Positions 8,510 through 16,030 of a DNA stretch of 64,000 nucleotides are shown here, one piece after another (position 1 is the first letter of the stretch; the number at the start of each line of letters is the position of its first letter). This DNA comes from SZUA-35 sp963781035. Lineage in GTDB: Bacteria; Actinomycetota; Acidimicrobiia; Acidimicrobiales; SZUA-35. Made by a program: the position numbers and the translations under genes. The DNA is taken from contig CAWAEN010000004.1 of assembly GCA_963781035.1 (NCBI GenBank), positions 620,001 to 684,000 on the forward strand, given 5' to 3'. The notes under the pieces are model-generated. The model made no database searches, had not been told where the DNA came from, and saw only the letters and a program-made list of their open reading frames with translations.

Positions 8510-9307
8510 ATGGCCAGCACCCGTCGCCCGCCGAAGCCTGGATTTCTCCTTGCGATACTGGCCGTCGCGATGTTGGCGGCATGTGGCGACGACGGCGACG
8601 CCGTCCCGTCTGACCAGTCAGAGCTGTCTGAGCAGTCAGAGCTGTCTGACCAGTCGGTGGAGACCATCGATGACGAGCTCCCGGCTCTCCAGCCAACTGA
8701 TCGGACAGTCCAGGTCGGCGGGGGAGAGATCACCGTTGTCGACGTCCAGCCGCCCGGTGGCGCGGCCACCGGCCGCGCCACCGTCCTCTTCCTCCACGGT
8801 GCGGCCTATTCCTCGCAGACCTGGATCGCCAACGACATCTTGTCCGTCTCGGCCGATGCCGGGCACCGGGCCATCGCCGTCGACCTGCCCGGCTTCGGAG
8901 CTTCGGACAGCGTCGACGTCGCCGAGGCGGAGTTCCTGGCTGCCTTGTTCGGCGCCCTCGAACTCGAGCCCTCGGCAACGGTCGTCGTCTCACCTTCGAT
9001 GTCCGGGATCTTCAGCCTTCCCGCCCTCAGGGATCCGTTCTTCGCCGACCTCGCCGGCTACGTGCCGGTGGCGCCGAGTGGCGCAGCCTCGTTCGCCGAC
9101 GATGGACCTCCGGTCGGTGTGCCGGCCCTGCTGGTATGGGGCGACGGCGATGGGGCCGACCCACAGGCGGCCGCCGAGCGACTGGCCGAGGGCTTCACGA
9201 GCTCGGCCGTCGTGATCATCGCCGACGCCGGTCACGCTGCGTACGAGGACCAGCCGACGGTCTTTGCCGACGCACTCCTGTCGTTCATCGAGTCACTCGG
9301 CCTCTGA
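8510..9307 (+). CDS. Secreted alpha/beta-hydrolase lipoprotein
   Basis: 265 residues. The signal peptide ends in lipobox LAAC (Cys about residue 25), predicting a lipid-anchored extracytoplasmic enzyme. A short Ser/Glu/Gln linker follows, encoded by an 18-base tandem repeat. The hydrolase fold is recognisable: ATVLFLHGAAYSSQTW with the oxyanion His-Gly, AVDLPGFGASD, a nucleophile elbow SPSMSG, the acidic-residue region LLVWGDGDGAD, and the catalytic His in DAGHAAYEDQP. Esterase or peptidase specificity cannot be judged. Confidence 0.85.
   Translation: MASTRRPPKPGFLLAILAVAMLAACGDDGDAVPSDQSELSEQSELSDQSVETIDDELPALQPTDRTVQVGGGEITVVDVQPPGGAATGRATVLFLHGAAYSSQTWIANDILSVSADAGHRAIAVDLPGFGASDSVDVAEAEFLAALFGALELEPSATVVVSPSMSGIFSLPALRDPFFADLAGYVPVAPSGAASFADDGPPVGVPALLVWGDGDGADPQAAAERLAEGFTSSAVVIIADAGHAAYEDQPTVFADALLSFIESLGL
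8608..8656 (+). repeat. 18-base tandem repeat encoding a QSELS linker
   Basis: Units at 8608-8625, 8626-8643 and a partial third from 8644. The unit is GTCTGASCAGTCAGAGCT, differing at one base between copies 1 and 2. It encodes repeats of SDQSEL/SEQSEL just after the lipobox. Such tethers may vary in unit number between strains. Confidence 0.85.
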
Positions 9308-9316
9308 ACCCCGACC

Positions 9317-9365
9317 GTTCTGCGTCGCGTTGTTCTCGGATTCCGAGGCAAACGCAACGCAGAAC
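9317..9365. terminator. Bidirectional terminator-like hairpin between convergent genes
   Basis: Outer stem GTTCTGCGT (9317-9325) pairs with ACGCAGAAC (9357-9365). An inner stem CTCGG/CCGAG caps a three-base loop, with GCGTT/AACGC pairing between. The stops of two convergent genes lie on either side (9307 and 9402). There is no long T run, so it may end transcription by structure alone or simply block convergent read-through. Confidence 0.6.
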
Positions 9366-9401
9366 CGGGTTGGTCGTGCGGGCGGGTCGGTTCGATCGGT
9401 G

Positions 9402-10215
9402 TCAGACGCAGTTCTCGCCGCTGAGGCCGCGTGAGCAGAAGACCGTGCGCTCGATCGTTCGCAGGCTGAACCCGTCACCACTCTCGTCAACGGCGAAGAC
9501 GTGAAGCCGGAATCCGAAGGTGGCATCGTCGCCGAGACCGACAACGTCGTAGGTGACCTCTCCGAGGTCGCCGACGGTGGCGTTGACCGATCGAACAATG
9601 CGTGACGGTGGATCCTCCGATGCGAGGTTGTCGGCCACGGCCTGGCCGAGATCGTTCATGGTCTCGGCCGCCGTCCGGCCGTGGAGGTCGATGTAGCCGG
9701 CCGTGAAGTCGTCGGTGCCGCCGATGAAGGCGACGAACCTTGAGTTGACCCACCCGACGGACCCCGTCGACTCGCAACTCGTACCAAATGGATCCGGGCA
9801 AGAGCCATTCGTTGCCGGTCGCCTCGATCCCCATGGCGGTGGGATCGAGGGTTGCGATGATGTCGGCGCCGGTGCCGGGTGCCGAACGGACGTTCAGCTG
9901 ATCGTCGGCGTCGACGCCGACGACCCCGAGTTCGTCGCCGTCGTCGATGAAACCATCGAAGGGCTCGCCCGCCACCGTGCTCGTGCTCGTGCTCGTGGTG
10001 GTCGTGCTCGTGGTCGTGGTGGCCTCGGTCGTAGTGGTCTCGGTCGTGGTGGTCGACGCGTCGGCAGTCGTTTCGCTCGTCGGCTCTGTCGTCGGTGCCG
10101 ACGTCGTGCTGGACGCCGTCGGCTCGTCAGAGCCGCAGGAACCCAGCACGATCGCGAGAGAGGCGAGGGCAAGAACGGCCGGCTGGATCAGGGAGCGACG
10201 TCGATGTGTGGTCAC
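9402..10215 (-). CDS. Lipoprotein with Thr-rich linker and SH3 domain (one frameshift)
   Basis: Start GTG 10215. A signal peptide with lipobox VLGSC is followed by about 50 residues of Thr/Ser/Glu low complexity, then a bacterial SH3-type domain (DDQLNVRSAPGTGADIIATL and WYELRVDG). A frameshift in the C4 run at 9762-9765 changes frame; the corrected text continues GWVNSRFVAFI. The C-terminal 85 residues (VADNLASEDPPSRIV onward) match no domain I recognise and end in two Cys. This is probably a cell-envelope protein of unknown role. It converges on the hydrolase lipoprotein. Confidence 0.75.
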
Positions 10216-10249
10216 GAGCTGAATCTAGTGTCGTTCGTGGTTCTGTAGC

Positions 10250-10266
10250 AGGGCCCATCGCCCCTA
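10250..10266. promoter_or_regulatory. DosR/OsdR-like box upstream of the universal stress gene
   Basis: AGGGCCCATCGCCCCTA, an imperfect inverted repeat about 50 bases before the GTG of the stress protein. It differs by one base from the element at 31162-31178 and resembles the GGGAC-N4-GTCCC type of actinobacterial hypoxia boxes. Universal stress genes are common DosR targets. Assignment is by resemblance only. Confidence 0.45.
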
Positions 10267-10316
10267 GTCCATGGACGCCGTCGCCGTTACCGTCGCCCCC
10301 ACCGAGAGGAGTGGCC

Positions 10317-11238
10317 GTGCGTCGATTCAGCAACATTCTCTTCAGTCCGCTCACGATGACCGGGAACCCGGCGGCCGTCCGTCGGGTGGAGGAACTGGCC
10401 CGCCAGCATGGCGCGTCCCTCACGATGTTCGGCGTCGTGCCCGAACCGACACTCTTCCAACGAGGCCTCCATCGATCCGATCACCTCGAGGCCGTCGAGC
10501 GGGCCGAGCACGATGCCATGGCCGCAGTCCTGGCCCGGTGTCGTGCCGACGGAGACGACCGTCCCCATTCGCACCGACATCGGCAAAGGGAGCCCGGCGC
10601 TCAGCATCATCGAGCGTGTCCTCCGTGACGAACACGATTTCGTGGTCGTCACGACTGACGACGATTCAGAGGACCACGCCACCATCAAGCGACTGCTCCG
10701 GAAGTGTCCGTGCCCGGTCTGGGTCATCCGCCCGACTCGTGCTCGTACTCAACGGGTGCTCGCTGCGGTGAATCCGGATCCGTTCGAAGCAGAGCTGAAT
10801 CGGACGGTCCTCGATGTCGCAGCTTCGATGCTGGACGCGTTCGGCGGCGAACTGCACGTCGTCCACGCCTGGGAGCTGTACGGCGAATCCACACTGCGTT
10901 CGCCTGGTTTCCTCCAGGTTCCAGCGGATGAGGTCGACGCACTCCTGGAACTCGAGCGAGCGAATCATCAGGCAGCACTCGACGTTGTGTTGGCCGCGAC
11001 CGATCGTGACACGAGTTCATGGCAGATCCACCTCGAGAAGGGCGTCGCGGCCGACGTCATCGAAGGGGTTGCCGCGAGGCACCGGATCAACGTCCTCGTG
11101 ATGGGCACCGTCGCTCGAACCGGAATCAGCGGATTGATCATGGGCAACACGGCCGAAGCCGTTCTCGGCAAGGTCCGCTGCTCCGTGATCGCAGCCAAGC
11201 CGCCGGCTTTCGTGTCGCCCGTCAGCCTTCCTCGGTGA
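10317..11238 (+). CDS. Tandem-domain universal stress protein (one frameshift)
   Basis: About 307 residues with two UspA domains. Start GTG 10317 follows GAGAGGA; the protein begins with the family form RRFSNILFSPLT. Domain 1 runs to the linker RKCPCPVWVIRP; domain 2 starts TQRVLAAVNPDPFE and contains VLVMGTVARTGISGLIMGNTAE, the G-2x-G-9x-G(S/T) type ATP-binding segment. The frame changes near 10545-10562, probably by one extra base. A DosR-like box lies upstream. The sigma-factor gene follows directly. Confidence 0.85.
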
Positions 11239-11297
11239 GTGGCCCGTTGAGCGGGCCGCCGTACCCCAAGCATCCAGGACGAGAACAGAAGCGAGCG

Positions 11298-11933
11298 GTG
11301 GTCGTCGACGAGAGTCTGTACGACGGCCTCGTCGCAGAAGATGCCGGGACTGTCGCCCGGGCCACCCACCTCATCGAAACAGCAACCGACCGGGACTCCT
11401 TGGCGGGGCTCGTCGACACCGTCGCCGTGGCCGCGGCCTCCGGATCGGACTCGGCAGTGGGCCTGCTCCTGAACGTGGTCCAGAGCCACAGCTTGGCCAT
11501 GCCGGCCATCCGACGACTCATCGCGAATCCCCACGATGCCGAGGACGTCAACCAAGATGTTCTGATGAAGCTGACCACGGCGATCTCCGGTTTCGACGGC
11601 CGAGCCAGGTTCTCCACCTGGCTGTTCAGGGTGGCCTCGAACACCGCCGTCGACTTCCTCCGCCGGCAACGAACCACCGAAGCCGTCGGCGAGGACGAGC
11701 CGGCATCTCTGTCGGCCCGTCTCAGTTCGATGATCGCAACCCGCTCGGTCGTGCAGGCCGCTCTGGAGAGGCTGCCGAACACGTTCCGGGAACCGGTCCA
11801 ACTGCGCGACATCGACGGGTGTAGCTACGACGAAATCGCGGGGCGACTCGACCTCAACCTCAACACCGTCAAGTCCCGAATCGCACGAGGTCGAGCGATG
11901 CTCGCCGGCCAGGTCGGGGGATTGGATGGGTGA
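11298..11933 (+). CDS. ECF-type RNA polymerase sigma factor
   Basis: About 211 residues. Region 2 is clear: PHDAEDVNQDVLMKLTTAIS and ARFSTWLFRVASNTAVDFLR with the conserved Trp and RRQR. Region 4 follows: LERLPNTFREPVQLRDIDG and SYDEIAGRLDLNLNTVKSRI. The N-terminal 70 residues are extra and helical. Start is GTG 11298, or alternatively GTG 11235, which would overlap the stress-protein stop (GTGA). The 3' end overlaps the kinase start by 8 bases, so the two form a unit; no anti-sigma gene is adjacent. ECF factors linked to Ser/Thr kinases are known to be controlled by phosphorylation. Confidence 0.9.
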   Translation: MVVDESLYDGLVAEDAGTVARATHLIETATDRDSLAGLVDTVAVAAASGSDSAVGLLLNVVQSHSLAMPAIRRLIANPHDAEDVNQDVLMKLTTAISGFDGRARFSTWLFRVASNTAVDFLRRQRTTEAVGEDEPASLSARLSSMIATRSVVQAALERLPNTFREPVQLRDIDGCSYDEIAGRLDLNLNTVKSRIARGRAMLAGQVGGLDG

Positions 11934-13206
11934 CCCGATCGGGAGCAGCTGGGGCGTGTATCGCATCGACGGTGTGATCGGCACCGGCGGATTCGCCACC
12001 GTCTATGGAGCAACCGACACCCGCTTCGGCGACACGGTCGCAATCAAGGTGTTGGCCGAGAACCACAGCCGCAATCCGGAGATCCGGGCCCGATTCCTGG
12101 GGGAGGCGCACGCCCTGCGGCGGATCAGGAGCGATGCTGTCGTCAGAGTCTCTGACGTGGGAGAAACCGACTCCCACCAGCCCTACTTCGTGTTGGACTT
12201 GGCCGAGGGTGGCGACCTCAGGCGGCGTGTCGAGGCGTGGCGCAGCGATGGCCACGTCGTGTCGGCGTCTGACGTCGCTGCGGTCGCCGATGTTCTCGGT
12301 GAGGCGCTGGCGGCGATCCACGCCGAAGACGTGGTCCACCGCGACCTGACGCCGTCCAATGTCCTCATCCGACGGGTGACCACTCCTCACGACACGCCAG
12401 CCTCGTTCATCGCCGCGACCGAACGGCTGGTCGTGGCCGACCTCGGGCACGCCAAGGACCTCGCCATGCACTCCGGGCTCACAGTCGGCGGAGGAACGAT
12501 CGGATTCAACGCCCCCGAACAGCGCCTCGGCGTGTCGATGGTGTCGCCGAAGGCCGATCTGTACGCCGCGACCGCCGTCATCGTCTGGCTCATTTCCGGC
12601 CGGGTGCCGGGGCTGATGGAGCTCGATGATGTGGATGCGCTCATCCGGGAATCCGGCTTCGGGCCGGAGGTCGTCACCCAAGTGCGTATCGGTCTGGCGC
12701 TGGATCCGGAGGAACGCCACGCCGACGCCCAGAGCTGGCGTCAGGCGTTCCGGTCGGCGCTGCTGGCATCGTCTGATGCCACGACACCAACAGCTGCCGG
12801 CATGCGAGAGGAGCAGCGTTCGAAGAAGTCGCGTTGGTTGAAGTGGTGGCCGGCGACCGTTGCCGCCGCGGCCGTTCTCGTGGTCGGCTGGATGGTGACG
12901 GCCGACGGGTCCCCCTGTCGTGCGGATGATGACGGCGTCACGTCGTGCGTCGTGAGCCTGGACTCGGGGGAGGTCACGATGCGACTTCCAACGAGCATCC
13001 GCGTGGGTGACACGGCCGTCGTCGAGGTCGAAGGCACGGAGGGAATGTCATGGACGCTGTACGGACCCAACGGCGGGGAGTACCCCGAAGTTGCGTCACT
13101 CGAGTTGGTGCCCGCCACTGCCGGTGCGGGTCATTTGACGCTCTTGGTGGAACAACAGGGAGACGAACCATCGGTCCTCAGGCATGACTTCGAGGTGGCG
13201 CCGTGA
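11926..13206 (+). CDS. Membrane Ser/Thr protein kinase (PknB family)
   Basis: 426 residues. Kinase domain at about 1-270: glycine loop GTGGFATVYG, catalytic Lys in VAIKVL, HRDLTPSNVLI with the catalytic Asp and Asn, ADLGHAKD (DLG in place of DFG), and an APE-like NAPEQR. One transmembrane helix (about 305-325, WPATVAAAAVLVVGWMV) is followed by a 100-residue outer domain with two Cys that may pair. The ATG at 11926 overlaps the sigma gene, implying coupled synthesis and a signal-to-sigma pathway: outside domain senses, kinase acts on the sigma factor or its partner. That pathway is inference. Confidence 0.9.
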   Translation: MGDPIGSSWGVYRIDGVIGTGGFATVYGATDTRFGDTVAIKVLAENHSRNPEIRARFLGEAHALRRIRSDAVVRVSDVGETDSHQPYFVLDLAEGGDLRRRVEAWRSDGHVVSASDVAAVADVLGEALAAIHAEDVVHRDLTPSNVLIRRVTTPHDTPASFIAATERLVVADLGHAKDLAMHSGLTVGGGTIGFNAPEQRLGVSMVSPKADLYAATAVIVWLISGRVPGLMELDDVDALIRESGFGPEVVTQVRIGLALDPEERHADAQSWRQAFRSALLASSDATTPTAAGMREEQRSKKSRWLKWWPATVAAAAVLVVGWMVTADGSPCRADDDGVTSCVVSLDSGEVTMRLPTSIRVGDTAVVEVEGTEGMSWTLYGPNGGEYPEVASLELVPATAGAGHLTLLVEQQGDEPSVLRHDFEVAP

Positions 13207-13231
13207 TTTGACGTGAGCAGCCGGAATATTT

Positions 13232-13253
13232 CCGAAACTCCGGGAACTTTCGG
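13232..13253. promoter_or_regulatory. Inverted repeat with ECF-like -35 upstream of a small lipoprotein
   Basis: CCGAAA (13232-13237), ten bases, TTTCGG (13248-13253). GGAACTT at 13243-13249 inside it resembles the GGAAC -35 element of many ECF promoters, and a CGAC-like -10 lies about 17 bases on. It sits 26 bases after the kinase stop and 57 before the lipoprotein, so the lipoprotein may be a target of the neighbouring sigma factor. Confidence 0.35.
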
Positions 13254-13309
13254 GCTCGAAATCCCGACTCACCTGCGAAACCAAAACTCCTCGAGACAGG
13301 AACAACCAA

Positions 13310-13744
13310 ATGACCCGTACCCAACTCCTTGCCGTAGTGGTCGCCACTGCCATTGTCGTGACGGCCTGCGGTTCCACACCAGACGCAGAAATCGCCGTGA
13401 ATGTGTCGCAGACCACGATCACCGAGCCCGATGCCGCGGCGGTACCGGCGTCGTCTGCCACCGCCGAGGAGGTGAGGGCCGACTTCATCGCCGCTGCCAC
13501 CGACGGTGACATGGAACGGCTCGACGTGCTCTTGGCCGCCGCCGAGCCGGGAGGTGAGGTCGTCGACATGCTCGCCGCGATGATGGAGCAGGGCGTCAAC
13601 ATCAGTGCCGGCGACGACGACTGCACTCGAGCAGACGGCTGCTACGTCTTCACCGACTGGTTTCAAGCGTTTCTGCTCGAGATGGAGCCAGACGTGGCCG
13701 GCAACTGGTCCATCACGGGAATCAGTCTCCAGTCGACCGATTGA
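13310..13744 (+). CDS. Small secreted lipoprotein of unknown function
   Basis: 144 residues, ATG 13310. The signal peptide LLAVVVATAIVVTACGS carries a lipobox VTAC. The mature part is acidic, with helix-forming sequence (ATAEEVRADFIAAATDGDME resembles the nuclear-transport-factor-2-like helix start) and two Cys in DDDCTRADGCYVF that may form a disulfide. No family assigned. It may be a target of the ECF/kinase pair upstream. Confidence 0.6.
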   Translation: MTRTQLLAVVVATAIVVTACGSTPDAEIAVNVSQTTITEPDAAAVPASSATAEEVRADFIAAATDGDMERLDVLLAAAEPGGEVVDMLAAMMEQGVNISAGDDDCTRADGCYVFTDWFQAFLLEMEPDVAGNWSITGISLQSTD

Positions 13745-13861
13745 GTCGAGCCGGCATCGCCGAGGGTCGGAAGGACGAGATCGCGTCGCCGAGAACCCAC
13801 TCGAGAACACGATCCACCGGATTGGCTCGCAAAGTGGTTCGAAGACGGCGATAGTGAGGCG

Positions 13862-15553
13862 ATGTCTTCTTTCGCCATGAGTGCCGTCGTCATGGCGGTA
13901 GACGTCGCGGAGCCACAAGATTCGATCGACTGGTTCATCGTGATCACGGCGCTGTTCGGCGGGCTTGCACTGTTCCTGTTCGGCATGGACCGGATGACCG
14001 AAGCCCTGCGCGTCGCAGCGGGCAACCGCGTGCGGCACGTCCTCGAACGGATGACCACGAATCGATTTGCCGGTGCGCTGTCCGGGGCCGGCGTCACCGC
14101 CGTGATCCAGTCGTCGTCCGTCACGACCGTTCTGGTCGTCGGGTTCATCTCGTCCGGGGTCATGAATCTGACCCAGGGGATCGGTGTGATCCTCGGGGCG
14201 AACGTCGGCACGACGATCACGGCGCAGATCGTCGCCTTCTCCGTCGACCGCTACGCACTGATGATCGTTGGCGCCGGGTACGCCATTGCCTTCCTCGGCA
14301 AGACGGAGAAGCGGACCACTCAGGGAAACCTGATGATGGGCCTCGGCCTGATCTTCTTCGGTATGGCAGTGATGGGTGAGGCAATGGAGCCGCTCCGCAC
14401 CTACGAGCCGTTCATCGACGCGATGGCAGCCATGAAGAATCCGATCCTGGCGCTGTTGGTCGGTTTGGCGTTCACGGCGATCGTCCAGTCGTCGTCGGCG
14501 ACAACGGGCATCGTGATCGTGCTGGCCAGCGAAGGCCTCGTGTCGGCCGACGCCGCCATTGCGTTGGTGCTCGGAGCGAATGTCGGCACTTCGGTCACGG
14601 CCCAGCTGGCGGCGATCGGCAGGTCGCGGAACGCCCAGCGGGCGGCCGTGGTGCACACGCTCTTCAACTTCCTCGGTGCTCTGGCCTGGCTCCCGTTTGT
14701 CGGGAGTCTGGCCGGGACGGTCGAGTCCATCGGTGGCCCGCTGGCCCGTCAGGTCGCGAACGCTCACACGATCTTCAACGTCACGAACTCGCTCGTCTTC
14801 CTTGCCTTCGTTCCCCAGCTCGAACGGCTGGTCGTGCGAATGGTTCCGGATCGGCCCGGTGAGCAGCCGCTTCGACTCAAGCATCTCGACGACTCCCTCC
14901 TGCGAACGCCGACCATCGCCCTCGGTAACGCCCGTCTCGAGTTGATGCGGATGGCGAGGAGGGTCAGGCAGATGCTCACCGACGTGCTCCCGGCAATGCT
15001 CGATGGGCCGGCGGAGGCGCTCAATGCCGTCGAGGACCTCGACGACGAGGTCGACGAGCTCCATGGACAGATCATCACGTACTTGGGACACGTCAGTGAG
15101 CGGTCGCTCAGCGCGAGTTCAACGGACGAGTTGATGGACCTCATGGAGGCGACCAACAACCTCGAGGCGATCGGCGACCTGATCGAGACGAATTTGATCT
15201 CGCTCGGTCGAGATCGTCTGGCCAACGGCTACACGGTCGGGGCCGAGAGCAGAGCGCTGATCGAGGAATTCCACGCGATGGTGAGTCGAGCCTACGACCT
15301 GTCTGTGGTCGCGTTGAGCGAAGCAGATGCTCAGGACGCATTGCGGGTGTCTCGTATGAAACGCGACATCAACGCCAAGGCAGATGAGATCGCCGGGCAC
15401 TACATGACCCGGTTGACGGCCCACGATGCTGACCGAGTCGCGCTCTATCGATTCGAGACCGATCTGGTGGCGAACCTCAAACGCATCTACTACTTCTCGA
15501 AGCGGACGGCTCGAGCGGCCATCCCAGCCTCGGACCAGGCCAGGAGCGAGTAA
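13862..15553 (+). CDS. Na/Pi cotransporter (NptA/YjbB family) with PhoU-like tail
   Basis: 563 residues. Two Na_Pi_cotrans repeats are marked by the QSSS signatures AVIQSSSVTTVLVVGF and AIVQSSSATTGIVIVLA, each followed by a GANVGT element (LGANVGTTIT, LGANVGTSVT). About eight or nine membrane segments fill residues 20-330. The C-terminal 200 residues are PhoU-like helices (LDDEVDELHGQIITYLGHVS). The family carries sodium-coupled phosphate, mostly export in bacteria. The PhoU tail suggests control by phosphate status. The MerR gene starts 9 bases after the stop. Confidence 0.93.
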   Translation: MSSFAMSAVVMAVDVAEPQDSIDWFIVITALFGGLALFLFGMDRMTEALRVAAGNRVRHVLERMTTNRFAGALSGAGVTAVIQSSSVTTVLVVGFISSGVMNLTQGIGVILGANVGTTITAQIVAFSVDRYALMIVGAGYAIAFLGKTEKRTTQGNLMMGLGLIFFGMAVMGEAMEPLRTYEPFIDAMAAMKNPILALLVGLAFTAIVQSSSATTGIVIVLASEGLVSADAAIALVLGANVGTSVTAQLAAIGRSRNAQRAAVVHTLFNFLGALAWLPFVGSLAGTVESIGGPLARQVANAHTIFNVTNSLVFLAFVPQLERLVVRMVPDRPGEQPLRLKHLDDSLLRTPTIALGNARLELMRMARRVRQMLTDVLPAMLDGPAEALNAVEDLDDEVDELHGQIITYLGHVSERSLSASSTDELMDLMEATNNLEAIGDLIETNLISLGRDRLANGYTVGAESRALIEEFHAMVSRAYDLSVVALSEADAQDALRVSRMKRDINAKADEIAGHYMTRLTAHDADRVALYRFETDLVANLKRIYYFSKRTARAAIPASDQARSE

Positions 15554-15562
15554 CCTTCGCTC

Positions 15563-15976
15563 ATGAGAATTGGTGAACTCGGCGACGCCGTCGGCCTCAC
15601 CACGAAGACCATTCGGTACTACGAATCGGTGGGGCTGCTGGCTGCACCCGAGCGCACGGCCTCGGGGTATCGGGACTATGGCGTCGAAGCCGTCGATCGC
15701 CTGGAGTTCGTGAAACAGGCTCAATCGAGTGGGCTCACCCTCGCCGAGATTGCCTCGGTTCTCGACATCAAGGATGCGGGGGGTCAGAGCTGCGAGCACA
15801 CCCGGGCGTTGCTGCTTCGCCATCTCGACGGACTCGACGCCCAGATCGAGGCAATGAAACGCCAGCGACGCGAGTTGGTGGTCTTGGCCGACCGGGCGGG
15901 CGGACTCGACCCGTCGACGTGCACCGATGCCAATCGATGCCAAGTCATCGCCGAAAGTGTGGCCGATCGCGCTTGA
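15563..15976 (+). CDS. MerR-family metal-responsive regulator (CueR-like)
   Basis: 137 residues. The N-terminal winged helix MRIGELGDAVGLTTKTIRYY is followed by ESVGLLAAPERTASGYRDY, standard for MerR proteins. The dimer helix follows, then a C-terminal region with Cys residues (GQSCEHTR and STCTDANRCQVI). These are more Cys than CueR's simple C-x7-C loop, so the metal could be copper, silver or another thiophilic ion. The stop lies inside the copper ATPase promoter, whose dyad and 20-base spacer are of the MerR type, supporting local activation. Confidence 0.88.
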   Translation: MRIGELGDAVGLTTKTIRYYESVGLLAAPERTASGYRDYGVEAVDRLEFVKQAQSSGLTLAEIASVLDIKDAGGQSCEHTRALLLRHLDGLDAQIEAMKRQRRELVVLADRAGGLDPSTCTDANRCQVIAESVADRA

Positions 15977-16004
15977 CCTTCCAGTGGACTGGAAGGATTA
16001 CACT
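15973..16004 (+). promoter_or_regulatory. MerR-type promoter and operator for the copper ATPase
   Basis: The -35 TTGACC (15973-15978) and -10 TACACT (15999-16004) are separated by 20 bases, the overlong spacer typical of MerR-activated promoters. The spacer holds the perfect dyad CCTTCCAGT-GG-ACTGGAAGG (15977-15996), close to known CueR-type operators. The promoter begins within the stop codon of the regulator. Confidence 0.85.
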
Positions 16005-16030
16005 CGTGGTCGTTGCACAAAGGAGGCCCC

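Noticed and set aside
7179..8696. 505-codon minus-strand frame over the MFS gene
   Set aside because: The composition is unlike a protein, and the frame covers a clear membrane transporter and its intergenic region.
13178..15091. Long minus-strand open frame (637 codons) opposite the Na/Pi transporter gene
   Set aside because: The translation is Arg/His/Gly/Asp-rich with no domain, and the plus strand encodes a complete, conserved transporter. It is a shadow caused by high GC at third codon positions.
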